Positions 17,026 to 26,529 are shown, numbered from the stretch's first letter. The stretch is DNA of 64,000 nucleotides from G963662675 sp963662675 (GCA_963662675.2 CAXXHP010000004.1:1-64000); one strand, 5' to 3'. Program-made: numbers and translations. Notes: generated from the sequence alone by a model not told the origin.

Positions 17026-17045
17026 CCTAACCTAACCTAACCTAA
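17016..17045 (+). repeat. Tandem repeat, six copies of CCTAA
   Basis: Six perfect 5-base units overlap the last codons and the stop (17023-17025) of the dehydrogenase gene and run to within 18 bases of the next start codon. Because 5 is not a multiple of 3 and every frame of the unit soon meets TAA, changes in copy number would hardly change the protein but would change the distance to the transporter start. Confidence 0.97.
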
Positions 17046-17062
17046 ACCGAGATTCATAGATT

Positions 17063-18394
17063 ATGAGTACACAGATTAAACCAACACAAACTATTGATAA
17101 AGACTATTTCAAAAACCTTATTGCAGATGTCCCAATGACAAGTTTTCAGATATTTGTTGTTGTTATGTGTTTTATATTAAACATGAATGATGGGATTGAT
17201 GTGCTTGTTGTTTCATATACAGGATCAGAAATTTTAAGTGAATGGGGTTTGACAAAAGGAGAACAAGGATATATTTATAGTGTTGGCTTGGCAGGAATGA
17301 CACTTGGCTGTCTTTTACTTGCACCACTTGCCGATTGGATCGGAAGAAGAAAGCTGTTTATTGTTGCCATATTAATAGAAACAATTGCGATGTTGTTATC
17401 ATCAGTTGTTGGCTCTTATGATCAGTTACTCATGATGCGTTTTTTCGCTGGTCTGGGTATCGGAGGTCTATTGCCTACGATGGCAGCCGTTGCTTCCGAA
17501 TTCTCAAATAACAAACGTAAAGACTTGGCTGTCGGTTTTGTGCAGGCCGGTTACCCTATTGGTGCTATTTTAATGGGATTTTTTGCCGCTCAGGTTGTAC
17601 CGGAGTTTGGTTGGCGTTTTGCTTATCTGGGAGCAGGTGTTATTTCAGGAGGAATGCTTGTTCTGGTTGTTCTTTTTATGCCGGAATCAATAGAGTTTTT
17701 AATAAGAAAACAACCTCGTAATGCCCTGCGTAAAGTAAATCGAGTGCTTAAGCGTATGGGGCAAACAGCAATTGAACAATTACCTAATCTAGAAACAATT
17801 GAGAAGGCAAATGTGAAATCCCTATTTACTGAAAAGTATCGTTTGTCAACAATTCGTCTATGGATTGGTGTTTTCTTTGGATTTATGACCCTTTATACGC
17901 TCATTAGCTGGGTTCCTAGTATTGCTAGTGATTCAGGAATGCCGTTTGAAATGGCAACTTATGTGGGTGTGATTCTTAACGTGGGGGCATTTATAGGAAG
18001 TATTGGAATTGGATGGCTAGCTGCTCGTTATAATCTGAAAAATTTAATATTTACCTTTTTTATGATTGCATTTGTAATTATGGTTGCATATGGTAATCTT
18101 TCATTAAATAACGTGTTGATTTTTGTGATAATATTTTTGATAGGAATTACTGTTCAGGGAGGATTTAATGGTTATTGGCCGACTACAGCACGTGTGTATG
18201 AATCGGAAGTTCGTGCTACCGGTATTGGATGGGCTCTTGGAGTTGGACGTCTTGGTGCAATTGCTGGGCCTGCTTTATTCGGGCTTCTGGCTGATTGGAA
18301 TTTCTCAACTCAAAGCTTGTTTATAATCTTTTCTGTACCTCTAGTTCTTTCAGGGATAGCAGCGTATTTTATTCCTTCTAAGAATTTAGCTTGA
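17063..18394 (+). CDS. MFS transporter, organic acid/sugar type
   Basis: 443 residues, twelve hydrophobic segments. Signature loops of the major facilitator superfamily are present: APLADWIGRRKLF between helices 2 and 3, and R(F)FAGLGIGGLLPTMAAVASEF in helix 4. VRATGIGWALGVGRLGAIAGP lies in the C-terminal half and is typical of the aromatic acid/sugar porter branch (PcaK- or NiaP-like). It starts 38 bases after the dehydrogenase and ends before a strong terminator, so the two form an operon. Inner-membrane proton symporter; substrate not readable. Confidence 0.9.
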   Translation: MSTQIKPTQTIDKDYFKNLIADVPMTSFQIFVVVMCFILNMNDGIDVLVVSYTGSEILSEWGLTKGEQGYIYSVGLAGMTLGCLLLAPLADWIGRRKLFIVAILIETIAMLLSSVVGSYDQLLMMRFFAGLGIGGLLPTMAAVASEFSNNKRKDLAVGFVQAGYPIGAILMGFFAAQVVPEFGWRFAYLGAGVISGGMLVLVVLFMPESIEFLIRKQPRNALRKVNRVLKRMGQTAIEQLPNLETIEKANVKSLFTEKYRLSTIRLWIGVFFGFMTLYTLISWVPSIASDSGMPFEMATYVGVILNVGAFIGSIGIGWLAARYNLKNLIFTFFMIAFVIMVAYGNLSLNNVLIFVIIFLIGITVQGGFNGYWPTTARVYESEVRATGIGWALGVGRLGAIAGPALFGLLADWNFSTQSLFIIFSVPLVLSGIAAYFIPSKNLA

Positions 18395-18430
18395 GTTTGC
18401 TCTTGTAAATAATAGATTTATATATATTTA

Positions 18431-18472
18431 AATGAAGAGGCTGACTTGAAAGAGTTCAGCCTCTTCATTTTT
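18431..18472. terminator. Terminator after the MFS gene
   Basis: A 14-bp stem AATGAAGAGGCTGA (18431-18444) / TCAGCCTCTTCATT (18456-18469) with an 11-nt loop, followed by TTT. Confidence 0.9.
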
Positions 18473-18499
18473 CGCATAACAAGTATTCAGAAATAAGTG

Positions 18500-18507
18500 T
18501 AATTTTG
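18500..18507 (+). promoter_or_regulatory. Candidate -7 promoter element (TAATTTTG)
   Basis: Exact TAnnTTTG match, 22 bases before the ATG of the 18529 gene and after the MFS terminator. No clear -33 TTG at the usual spacing. Confidence 0.45.
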
Positions 18508-18528
18508 GTAGGAAATTAAGACGGGGAT

Positions 18529-19317
18529 ATGGAAAAAATAAAATCAATTTGGGGCAAATATGACGTGAATAACGATAATGCTTTTCATGTTCAAGGTGGT
18601 TTTGTCGATATTCAATTGATGAGATTCTCAACTGGTTGGATGATTAAGGATGAATACACGGAGTCTGTTGCCGATCAATTTTTGCTTGAAATTTCGAAAG
18701 AATCCAATGTTTTACAGGATGCCCATATATATCAAACAGGTACTTCCAAAGTATTATATGTGAAACCATCTCTTCCTGTTAAACCCATTGTATTTCGGAA
18801 TAATACCGAATTATGGATCAGTCCAAAACAATCAATTCGAATCTTTTTGGCAGTACCAATCAATATTCAATTCTATACCAGAAAGGTTGATGTAGAGAAT
18901 CTCTTTTATGAAATTCCCACATGCCGATTGTCTGATACTTGGTTTGGCGAACCGGATAGTGGCGAGCCTGCCTTTTCTGTTGGAGCAAGGTTTGGCACAC
19001 AACCCAAGCAATTGGAAGTAAGTTATTTTGAGGCCATGTGTCCTGTACAGATCCACAATAATTCAAGCCAAATGATGGAGTTGCAAAGATTGATTGTTCA
19101 GGTGGATTACTTAAAGTTGTATCAAAAGGACAATCAGTTGATTACTGACCTTGTTTCAGTTGAATATAAAGGGCAGGATCAGGTTAGTAGCTTGCAGTTT
19201 TCTACGGAAGCACATCTACACGGAAGTTCACTTATGATTTTAAATAAAGCAAGGCAGGATACAAATAAAAATATTTTTGGTAAAAGTTTTCATTTTATAA
19301 AAAACCTTTCACAATAA
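18529..19317 (+). CDS. DUF432-like protein paired with MscS
   Basis: 262 residues, no signal peptide or membrane segment, mostly beta-strand-like. It resembles the DUF432 family by recall (not verified), and DUF432 genes are known to lie next to mechanosensitive channel genes. Visible features: VKPSLPVKPIVFRNNTELWISPKQSIRIFLAVP in the middle and TCRLSDTWFGEPDSGEP at about residues 127-143. Its stop is two bases before the start of the MscS-type gene, so the two are translationally coupled. The likely role is a soluble partner or regulator of the channel, inferred from context. Confidence 0.65.
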   Translation: MEKIKSIWGKYDVNNDNAFHVQGGFVDIQLMRFSTGWMIKDEYTESVADQFLLEISKESNVLQDAHIYQTGTSKVLYVKPSLPVKPIVFRNNTELWISPKQSIRIFLAVPINIQFYTRKVDVENLFYEIPTCRLSDTWFGEPDSGEPAFSVGARFGTQPKQLEVSYFEAMCPVQIHNNSSQMMELQRLIVQVDYLKLYQKDNQLITDLVSVEYKGQDQVSSLQFSTEAHLHGSSLMILNKARQDTNKNIFGKSFHFIKNLSQ

Positions 19318-19319
19318 TA

Positions 19320-20162
19320 ATGATGGATTTTGATTTCTCAACATACATAAGCAATGGTGCTTTAGATAAGGCTATTAGAATTGGAGTTATTCTGGTAATT
19401 AGTCTGATATTAATTCATGGTTTGGCTTTTCTTGTGAAAAGAAGCTTTACATACCGTTTGTCTAAGCAATCCCGAATGATTGTAAATCGGATAATTGTTT
19501 ACATAGGCTATGTGGTTCTTTGCATGGTTATTTTGAATGAGTTGAACTTTAATATAAATGCATTATTTGGAGCCGCCGGTGTTGTGGGTATTGTAATTGG
19601 TGTGGCTTCTCAAACGAGTATTGGAAATATTATTAGTGGTTTCTTTTTAGTTTCTGAGAGATCATTTGAGTTGGGCGATACCGTTCGTTTAGGAGATAAG
19701 ATGGGGACGGTATATTCTGTTGATTTATTGAGCATAAAAATACGAACCTTTGATAATTTGTTAATTCGTATACCGAACCAAACAGTTATAAGTACAGAGT
19801 TAGTAAACGTTACACGTTTCCCCATTCGCCGTATGGATATTACAGTTGGTGTTGCATATAAAGAAGATCTGGCTAAAGTTTTTGATGTTTTAAAAGAAGT
19901 AGCAAGCAAGAATCCGCTTTACCTAGAGGAACCGGAGCCTTTAATTTTATTGCAAGGTTTTGGGTCAAGTAGCATTGATATATTATTAGGTGTTTGGTTT
20001 GAGAAGTCAAATTTTAGGGAAGTCAAAAATAATCTCATCATGGAAATTAAGGAGGCCTTTGAAAAGGAAAATATTGAGATTCCTTTCCCACATATAAGTG
20101 TGTATTCTGGCATGGCTACAAAAGATTTCCCGCTTAAAGTTAATCAGGAACAGAGGAAGTGA
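19320..20162 (+). CDS. MscS-family small-conductance mechanosensitive channel
   Basis: 280 residues. Two N-terminal hydrophobic helices (about 16-36 and 58-80) are followed by the pore helix region FGAAGVVGIVIGVASQTSIGNIISGFFLVSERSFELGD (about 85-122), the MscS hallmark. A beta domain (TVYSVDLLSIKIRTFDNLLIRIPNQTVIST) and the C-terminal alpha/beta vestibule domain come next. Inner-membrane channel that opens under hypo-osmotic stress. Coupled to the upstream DUF432-like gene. Confidence 0.93.
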   Translation: MMDFDFSTYISNGALDKAIRIGVILVISLILIHGLAFLVKRSFTYRLSKQSRMIVNRIIVYIGYVVLCMVILNELNFNINALFGAAGVVGIVIGVASQTSIGNIISGFFLVSERSFELGDTVRLGDKMGTVYSVDLLSIKIRTFDNLLIRIPNQTVISTELVNVTRFPIRRMDITVGVAYKEDLAKVFDVLKEVASKNPLYLEEPEPLILLQGFGSSSIDILLGVWFEKSNFREVKNNLIMEIKEAFEKENIEIPFPHISVYSGMATKDFPLKVNQEQRK

Positions 20163-20196
20163 GAGATGGATTTTTTCTGTCGTTAGGAATAAATAG

Positions 20197-20230
20197 AAAA
20201 GGCTGAATCCCATAAGGAAACAGCCTCTTT
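20197..20230. terminator. Hairpin between convergent mscS-like gene and ppdK
   Basis: AGGCTG (20200-20205) pairs with CAGCCT (20221-20226), flanked by AAAA and CTTT, so it can end transcripts from either side. A short stem, moderate support. Confidence 0.6.
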
Positions 20231-20247
20231 AATATCAAGTGAAAATA

Positions 20248-22959
20248 CTAACTACGGTGCTTTATGTTGGCCTGTGCCGCAGCTACCCTTGCAATTGGTA
20301 CCCGGTAAGGAGAACAACTAACGTAGTCGAGATTAACCGAATCACAGAATTCAATGGAACTTGGCTCTCCGCCATGTTCTCCGCAAATTCCCACTTTGAG
20401 TTTAGGCTTCACTGAGCGTCCTTTTTCAACTCCCATTTTAACCAACTGGCCTACACCATTTTGATCAAGTACCTGAAATGGATCTTGTTGTAAGATGCCA
20501 TTTTCTAGATATACAGGTAAAAATTTACCAGCATCATCCCGAGAGTAGCCCAGAGTCATTTGGGTTAGGTCATTTGTTCCGAAGGAAAAGAAGTCTGCCT
20601 CTGTTGCAATATGGTCGGCTGTTAGCGCTGCGCGAGGAATCTCGATCATTGTTCCAAGCAAATAGTCGATACGTTCTCCACGCTCTTTAAAAACGGTTTC
20701 AGCTGTACTTCGTATTAGGTCTGCTTGGTTTTTCAGCTCTGTGAATGTTCCTACTAAGGGGACCATTATTTCAGGACGAGCGTCAATTCCTTTTGCTTTC
20801 AGGTTCAATGCTGCCTCAATAATAGCACGAGCTTGCATTGCAGTGATTTCCGGATACGTTATACCCAAACGGCAACCGCGGTGACCAAGCATTGGGTTGA
20901 ATTCTTCTAGTTCAGCAATCTTTGTTTTCACAGCTTCAATAGAGATCCCCATTTCTAATGCCAATTCCTTTTGAGTAGCTTGTTGATGAGGAACAAATTC
21001 ATGTAATGGTGGATCAAGCAAACGGACAGTTACTCCATAACCTTCCATTGCCTCGAAAATCCCTTCAAAATCACTACGTTGGTACGGTAATAATTTCGCC
21101 AATGCTTTTTCTCTTCCGGTTTTTGTAGAAGTTAAAATCATTTCTCGCATTGCTTTGATGCGTTCACCTTCAAAGAACATGTGTTCTGTTCTGCAAAGTC
21201 CAATGCCTTGAGCTCCAAAGTCGCGGGCAACTTGGGCATCATGAGGTGTGTCGGCGTTTGTACGAACAGTCATTCTTGTGAATTTCTCGGCTAGATCCAT
21301 TACTTTCTCAAAATCACCACCCATTTCCGGATTTTGGGTTTTAACTTTTCCGTCGTAAACTTCTCCAGTCGTTCCATTTAGGGAGAGCCAGTCTCCTTCA
21401 TGGTATTTTTGACCATCAATGGTCATTACTCGATTTTTATAGTCAATTTTAACAGCCCCGGCACCTGACACACAACATTTACCCATACCACGCGCAACTA
21501 CGGCTGCATGAGAGGTCATTCCTCCGCGAGCAGTCAAAATTCCACGGGCAATATTCATTCCTTCCAAATCTTCAGGAGATGTTTCAATTCTAACGAGCAA
21601 GGAATTTTCATATTTTGATGCTTCATCAGCAAAGAAAACAACCTGACCAGTTGCTGCCCCAGGTGATGCAGGGAGTCCTTTTGCCAAAACATTGGCAGCT
21701 TTCATTGCGTCAGTATCAAAAATTGGATGTAATAATTCATCTAACTTGTTTGCTTCTATACGGAGAAGGGCTGTTTTATCATCAATAATACCTTGTTCAA
21801 GCATATCAATAGCAATTTTCACCATGGCGGCACCGGTGCGTTTACCATTTCTGGTTTGAAGAAGCCATAGTTTACCTTCTTGTATGGTGAATTCAATATC
21901 CTGCATGTCTTTATAATGACTTTCCAGATTTTCCTGAACAACCATTAGTTCTTTATACAAGGTAGGCATGGTCTCTTCTAAGGACGGGAAATCTGCTTTT
22001 CTTTCATCCTCAGAAACGCCAGCTAATTCAGCCCAACGTTTACTACCTTCTAGCGTAATCTGTTGAGGTGTTCTGATCCCGGCAACAACATCTTCACCTT
22101 GTGCATCAATTAGATACTCTCCATTGAATAGATCTTCACCTGTAGCTGCATCCCGAGTAAAGGCAACTCCTGTGGCAGAGGATGCTCCCATGTTGCCAAA
22201 TACCATCGCTTGTACATTTACTGCAGTACCCCATTCAGAAGAGAATCCATGCATTTTGCGATAATAAATAGCACGATCGTTCATCCAGCTATCAAACACT
22301 GCTGAGACTGAACCCCATAGTTGTTCCCAAGGATCATCCGGAAAGCTTTTCCCGGTAACTTTTAAAACAGCCTCTTTAAATCTGGTAACTAACAGTTTTA
22401 AATCATCCGTTGTAAAATCGGTATCCAGCTCAATGCCTTTTTCCTCTTTGAGGTGCTCCATAATGCCCTCAAAAGGATCGATATCTTCTTTGCTTTCAGG
22501 CTTCATGCCTAAAACTACATCACCATACATTTGTACAAATCGACGGTATGAGTCCCAGGCGAAACGTTCGTTTCCTGATTTTTTTGCGATGCCTTGAACA
22601 GCAGCATCAGTTAGCCCAAGGTTTAATACGGTATCCATCATGCCAGGCATAGAAACTCGTGCCCCGGAACGAACAGAAACAAGACAAGGGTTTTCTTTAT
22701 CTCCAAACTTTGTATTTGTCAGTTTTTCAATGAGGGCAACTGCCTTTTCAACTTCTTCCTTTATTGCAGCAACTGCCGCATCTTTACCCTGTTGATTATA
22801 GATAGTGCATACTTCTGTCGTAATTGTGAATCCTGGGGGAACAGGAACACCAATTAAGTTCATTTCTGCTAGATTTGCTCCTTTGCCTCCTAAGAGGTTT
22901 TTCATTTGGGCTTTTCCTTCAGCCTTACCATTTCCAAATGTATATACGTGCTTTGTCAT
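20248..22959 (-). CDS. ppdK: Pyruvate, phosphate dikinase
   Basis: 903 residues, full length for PPDK. It interconverts pyruvate + ATP + Pi and PEP + AMP + PPi, linking glycolysis and gluconeogenesis with pyrophosphate saving, common in anaerobes. N-terminal ATP-grasp domain: NLLGGKGANLAEM and VSVRSGARVSMPGMMDTVLNLG. Central phosphohistidine domain: GGMTSHAAVVARGMGKCCVSG (catalytic His at about 477). C-terminal PEP-binding barrel: LCRTEHMF, GHRGCRLGI, FGTNDLTQMTLG and the catalytic Cys in GICGEHGG (about 855). Cytoplasmic; a single-gene unit. Confidence 0.97.
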   Translation of the reverse strand: MTKHVYTFGNGKAEGKAQMKNLLGGKGANLAEMNLIGVPVPPGFTITTEVCTIYNQQGKDAAVAAIKEEVEKAVALIEKLTNTKFGDKENPCLVSVRSGARVSMPGMMDTVLNLGLTDAAVQGIAKKSGNERFAWDSYRRFVQMYGDVVLGMKPESKEDIDPFEGIMEHLKEEKGIELDTDFTTDDLKLLVTRFKEAVLKVTGKSFPDDPWEQLWGSVSAVFDSWMNDRAIYYRKMHGFSSEWGTAVNVQAMVFGNMGASSATGVAFTRDAATGEDLFNGEYLIDAQGEDVVAGIRTPQQITLEGSKRWAELAGVSEDERKADFPSLEETMPTLYKELMVVQENLESHYKDMQDIEFTIQEGKLWLLQTRNGKRTGAAMVKIAIDMLEQGIIDDKTALLRIEANKLDELLHPIFDTDAMKAANVLAKGLPASPGAATGQVVFFADEASKYENSLLVRIETSPEDLEGMNIARGILTARGGMTSHAAVVARGMGKCCVSGAGAVKIDYKNRVMTIDGQKYHEGDWLSLNGTTGEVYDGKVKTQNPEMGGDFEKVMDLAEKFTRMTVRTNADTPHDAQVARDFGAQGIGLCRTEHMFFEGERIKAMREMILTSTKTGREKALAKLLPYQRSDFEGIFEAMEGYGVTVRLLDPPLHEFVPHQQATQKELALEMGISIEAVKTKIAELEEFNPMLGHRGCRLGITYPEITAMQARAIIEAALNLKAKGIDARPEIMVPLVGTFTELKNQADLIRSTAETVFKERGERIDYLLGTMIEIPRAALTADHIATEADFFSFGTNDLTQMTLGYSRDDAGKFLPVYLENGILQQDPFQVLDQNGVGQLVKMGVEKGRSVKPKLKVGICGEHGGEPSSIEFCDSVNLDYVSCSPYRVPIARVAAAQANIKHRS

Positions 22960-23541
22960 AAAATACGGTTTGGGATTATTAATTAGAGTTGATTTTATTT
23001 CTAAGTTATCGTATGCTAATGTAACCGTAATTTTTAATAATTTAAAATGAATGTAGATCGTTAATAGGTGTTATGTAGCTATAAAATTGGTTAAACCCTT
23101 ATGTGATCCTAATAATCTAGTCGTGAGGAGAGTATCAGTGTTTGTCGAGGAAGATATCGTTCTAATGTGACATAGAAGGTGGAGTTCCTAAAGATGTCAA
23201 GCTTCTTAACATTAATTAACGTTGCTTTCAGGTTCTTAACGGTATAATGGCCTACTTTTGAAAGTATAGAAAACAGCAAAAAAGATTTTTTTTCATAAAT
23301 AGTTTTGGTTAGGTTAGAAAGGATGGTTAGTATCATCCTTTTTTTTGTCCCCATACCTGCCAAATATTCTCCTTTGTCTTTATAAATCAGACTAATTTTC
23401 ATATCAACTAAGTTGTTAAAGACATTCTGTCGTTCTTATTTGGTTCAATGAGGTTTTGGTTGATTTTTTGGAAATGAAATGATGTAATTTTTTGCCAATA
23501 TTTTTTCAATATAAGCTAAAGGATATAAGAAAGGAGAAAGA
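22960..23541. other. Long gap between divergent ppdK and clpB
   Basis: 582 bases without a convincing gene. A 97-codon minus-strand ORF (23109-23402) is not supported. On the + strand there are two TAnnTTTG matches (23253-23260 and 23300-23307) and a terminator at 23318-23346, described separately. Just before clpB is a good Shine-Dalgarno-like AAGGAGAAAG. Confidence 0.6.
23318..23346 (+). terminator. Orphan terminator upstream of clpB
   Basis: AAAGGATG (23318-23325), loop GTTAGTAT, CATCCTTTT and a continued T-run to 23346. It lies on the + strand about 195 bases before clpB, and no + strand gene precedes it because ppdK runs away. It could end a small RNA or a short clpB leader transcript. 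Confidence 0.65.
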
Positions 23542-26130
23542 ATGAACTTCAATAATTTTACAATTAAGTCACAAGAAGCGTTACAACAAGCTTTTGATAT
23601 AGCTCAGGGCAAGCAACAGCAGGCAATTGAGAATGGGCATATATTAAAAGGATTATTGCATGCAGCTGAAAATGTAACGGACTTTTTGTTGAGAAAGCTC
23701 GGAGTGAATTTGTCTATGTTCCATCAGGCATTGGATAAGATTGTAGATGCATACCCCAAAGTGACAGGGGGAGAGCAGTATTGGTCTTCGGATGCAAATA
23801 AAACCCTTCAGAAATCAATTGATATCTCTAGAAAAATGGGTGATCAATTTGTTTCTATAGAACATATATTAATCTCTTTGCTTTTAACTGGTGATACCAT
23901 TTCTTCTTTTATGAAAGACAGTGGGATTAATAAAAAAGATTTAGAAGCTGCTGTCTCTGAACTCAGAAAAGGAGCAAAAGTAGAAAGCCAGACTGCCGAG
24001 GATCAATTCAACTCACTTAGTCGTTTTGCCATAAATTTGAATGAACTGGCAAGAAGTGGAAGGCTAGATCCTGTCATTGGACGAGATGAAGAGATCCGTA
24101 GGATTTTGCAAATATTATCACGTAGAACCAAAAATAATCCGGTATTGATAGGTGAGCCCGGTACTGGTAAAACAGCTATTGCCGAGGGACTTGCCCATCG
24201 TATTGTGAGAGGGGACGTACCGGAAAACCTGAAATCGAAACAGCTTTTTTCTTTAGACATGGGGGCTTTGGTTGCGGGAGCAAAATATAAGGGAGAATTT
24301 GAAGAGCGGTTAAAAGCGGTTATAAATGAAGTTGTAAAGGCTGAAGGAGAGGTAATCCTTTTTATTGATGAGATACATACCTTGGTTGGTGCCGGAAAAG
24401 GAGAAGGAGCAATGGATGCAGCCAATATTCTGAAACCGGCTTTAGCAAGAGGCGAATTGCGTTCAATTGGTGCTACAACACTGGACGAATACCAAAAGTA
24501 TTTTGAAAAGGATAAAGCTCTTGAAAGACGTTTTCAAGTTGTGATGGTAAATGAACCGGACATCATGAGTGCGATTTCAATATTAAGAGGCCTAAAAGAG
24601 CGTTATGAAAATCACCACCGTGTGCGTATTCAGGATAATGCACTAATTGCAGCAGTGGAATTGTCCCATCGATATATTTCTGATCGATTTTTGCCAGATA
24701 AAGCTATTGATCTGATGGATGAGGCCGCTGCAAAACTACGGCTTGAAATGGATTCTCTACCAGAGGAATTAGATGAGATCGAACGTAAAATAAAGCAGCT
24801 TGAGATTGAACGGGAGGCCATAAAAAGAGAAAAAGATCAAATGAAGCTGTCTTCGTTAAATCAGGAGATAGCTAACTTAAAAGAAGATCAATCGAAATAC
24901 CGTGCACAATGGGAAATAGAAAAGTCATTAATTGATGGTATTCAACAGAGCAAGACTGAAATTGAAAATCTGAAGTTTGACGCAGAACAGGCTGAACGAT
25001 CTGGTGATTATGGGAAAGTTGCTGAAATACGCTATGGTAAAATTAAAGATTCAGAGAAGGAAATTGTTAGGTTGCAAAGTGAGTTGCAGGCAATACAAGG
25101 AGAATCTCTAATTAAGGAAGAAGTAGATTCCGAAGATATTGCTGAGGTCGTTGCTCGTTGGACAGGAATTCCTATTTCGAAGATGCTACAGAGTGAAAGG
25201 GAGAAACTACTTCATTTAGAAGCTGAGTTGCACAATCGGGTTGTTGGTCAGGATGAAGCTATTCGGGCCGTTTCTGATGCTGTCAGAAGAAGCAGGGCTG
25301 GATTGCAGGATGAAAAACGTCCGATTGGTTCATTTATCTTCTTGGGGACAACCGGGGTTGGAAAAACGGAGCTGGCAAAAGCACTGGCAGAATATCTTTT
25401 TGATGATGAAAATATGATGACTCGTATTGATATGTCTGAGTATCAGGAAAAATTTTCAGTGACACGTTTAATTGGATCGCCTCCAGGATATGTTGGTTAT
25501 GATGAAGGAGGTCAGCTTACTGAGGCTGTTAGGCGAAAACCTTATTCAGTTGTCCTTTTTGATGAGATAGAGAAAGCACACTCCGATGTTTTCAATGTTC
25601 TGTTACAAGTTTTGGATGATGGACGATTGACTGATAATAAAGGTAGAGTTGTCAACTTTAAAAACACCATCATTATTATGACTTCCAATCTGGGATCTCA
25701 TCTGATCCAGGAAGGTTTTGAACGAATGAATGAAAGTAACAAGGCAGACGTATTTGAAAAAACCAGAATGGCAATTTTTGAGTTATTACGAAAAACAATC
25801 CGCCCCGAATTTTTGAATAGAATTGATGAAACTATCATGTTCACGCCACTTTCGAGACTAGACATGAAGTATATCGTACAAATACAGTTTAGTCGTATCG
25901 TCAAACGGTTGGGGAGTCAAAATATAAAGATAGAAATTACAGATGAAGCTGTTGATTGGATTGCAACTGTTGGATATGATCCTCAATATGGAGCGCGACC
26001 GGTAACCCGTTTGTTGCAGAAATATGTATTGAACGAGTTGTCAAAGAGAATTCTTTCGGGAAATGTTTCTGTTGATCAAACCATTTGGATTGACATTGAA
26101 AAGGATGAGCTTACTTTTGTCTCAAAATAA
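23542..26130 (+). CDS. clpB: ClpB disaggregase (AAA+ chaperone)
   Basis: 862 residues, full length. The N-terminal Clp_N repeats cover about residues 1-145. The first AAA+ module has Walker A GEPGTGKT (about 204-211) and FIDEIHTLVGAG. A coiled-coil middle domain (about 400-530, ERKIKQLEIEREAIKREKDQ) separates ClpB from ClpA/C. The second AAA+ module has GTTGVGKT (about 603-610) and VVLFDEIEKAH, then a D2-small domain. With DnaK it dissolves protein aggregates after heat stress. A clear Shine-Dalgarno-like AAGGAG lies before the ATG, which is uncommon among the genes here. No heat-shock operator was recognised. Confidence 0.97.
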   Translation: MNFNNFTIKSQEALQQAFDIAQGKQQQAIENGHILKGLLHAAENVTDFLLRKLGVNLSMFHQALDKIVDAYPKVTGGEQYWSSDANKTLQKSIDISRKMGDQFVSIEHILISLLLTGDTISSFMKDSGINKKDLEAAVSELRKGAKVESQTAEDQFNSLSRFAINLNELARSGRLDPVIGRDEEIRRILQILSRRTKNNPVLIGEPGTGKTAIAEGLAHRIVRGDVPENLKSKQLFSLDMGALVAGAKYKGEFEERLKAVINEVVKAEGEVILFIDEIHTLVGAGKGEGAMDAANILKPALARGELRSIGATTLDEYQKYFEKDKALERRFQVVMVNEPDIMSAISILRGLKERYENHHRVRIQDNALIAAVELSHRYISDRFLPDKAIDLMDEAAAKLRLEMDSLPEELDEIERKIKQLEIEREAIKREKDQMKLSSLNQEIANLKEDQSKYRAQWEIEKSLIDGIQQSKTEIENLKFDAEQAERSGDYGKVAEIRYGKIKDSEKEIVRLQSELQAIQGESLIKEEVDSEDIAEVVARWTGIPISKMLQSEREKLLHLEAELHNRVVGQDEAIRAVSDAVRRSRAGLQDEKRPIGSFIFLGTTGVGKTELAKALAEYLFDDENMMTRIDMSEYQEKFSVTRLIGSPPGYVGYDEGGQLTEAVRRKPYSVVLFDEIEKAHSDVFNVLLQVLDDGRLTDNKGRVVNFKNTIIIMTSNLGSHLIQEGFERMNESNKADVFEKTRMAIFELLRKTIRPEFLNRIDETIMFTPLSRLDMKYIVQIQFSRIVKRLGSQNIKIEITDEAVDWIATVGYDPQYGARPVTRLLQKYVLNELSKRILSGNVSVDQTIWIDIEKDELTFVSK

Positions 26131-26132
26131 AA

Positions 26133-26176
26133 ATAATAACGAAGGGTGCTAATTATTTAGCACCCTTCGTTATTAT
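26133..26176. terminator. Bidirectional terminator between clpB and the Hpt gene
   Basis: A perfect 19-bp stem runs from 26133 to 26151 and from 26158 to 26176 (core ACGAAGGGTGCTA). Its right arm overlaps the stop codon of the convergent Hpt gene (26173-26175). Confidence 0.95.
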
Positions 26177-26529
26177 AGTTTTTTCAACTCTTCTTGTAAT
26201 TCTAGTTCAGCCTCATTTATAATGAGTTCAAATTCATCAACATACGAGGCGTATGTTTGAGTGTCAATCAATTTTTGAGTTTTTAATTGTAGTTGTTTTA
26301 AGCGTATGCCTAAATCATCTAAGCCAAAGGTCATAACCGAAGACTTTGCTTTATGCGCAAGTTCTCCTAATTCTTTCCACTCGCCATTGTTCAGATGATT
26401 TCTCATTCCATCCCTAAATTCAGGAATCTGCTCAAAAAACATTACAATGAATTCTTTCATGATCTCTGCTTCTCCTCCTGTTACTTCATGAAGATAGGCT
26501 AGGTTAGTTCTTCTTTTTGTTTTCATCAT
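26173..26529 (-). CDS. Histidine phosphotransfer (Hpt) protein
   Basis: 118 residues, a free-standing Hpt four-helix bundle. The phospho-accepting His is H59 in ELAHKAKSSVMTFGLDDLG, matching the HxxKxxxxxxG pattern. The N-terminal helix EIMKEFIVMFFEQIPEF is typical. Such proteins relay phosphate from hybrid histidine kinases to response regulators. A large hybrid kinase (32417-35485) without its own Hpt domain lies 6 kb away and is one possible partner; this is an inference from content, not from operon structure. Confidence 0.85.
   Translation of the reverse strand: MMKTKRRTNLAYLHEVTGGEAEIMKEFIVMFFEQIPEFRDGMRNHLNNGEWKELGELAHKAKSSVMTFGLDDLGIRLKQLQLKTQKLIDTQTYASYVDEFELIINEAELELQEELKKL

Noticed and set aside
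23109..23402. 97-codon ORF on the minus strand between ppdK and clpB
   Set aside because: No recognisable family, odd composition, and it overlaps a clear terminator on the other strand and two promoter-like elements. Probably chance.
24003..24425. 140-codon minus-strand ORF opposite clpB
   Set aside because: Antisense shadow of the strongly conserved first AAA+ module.
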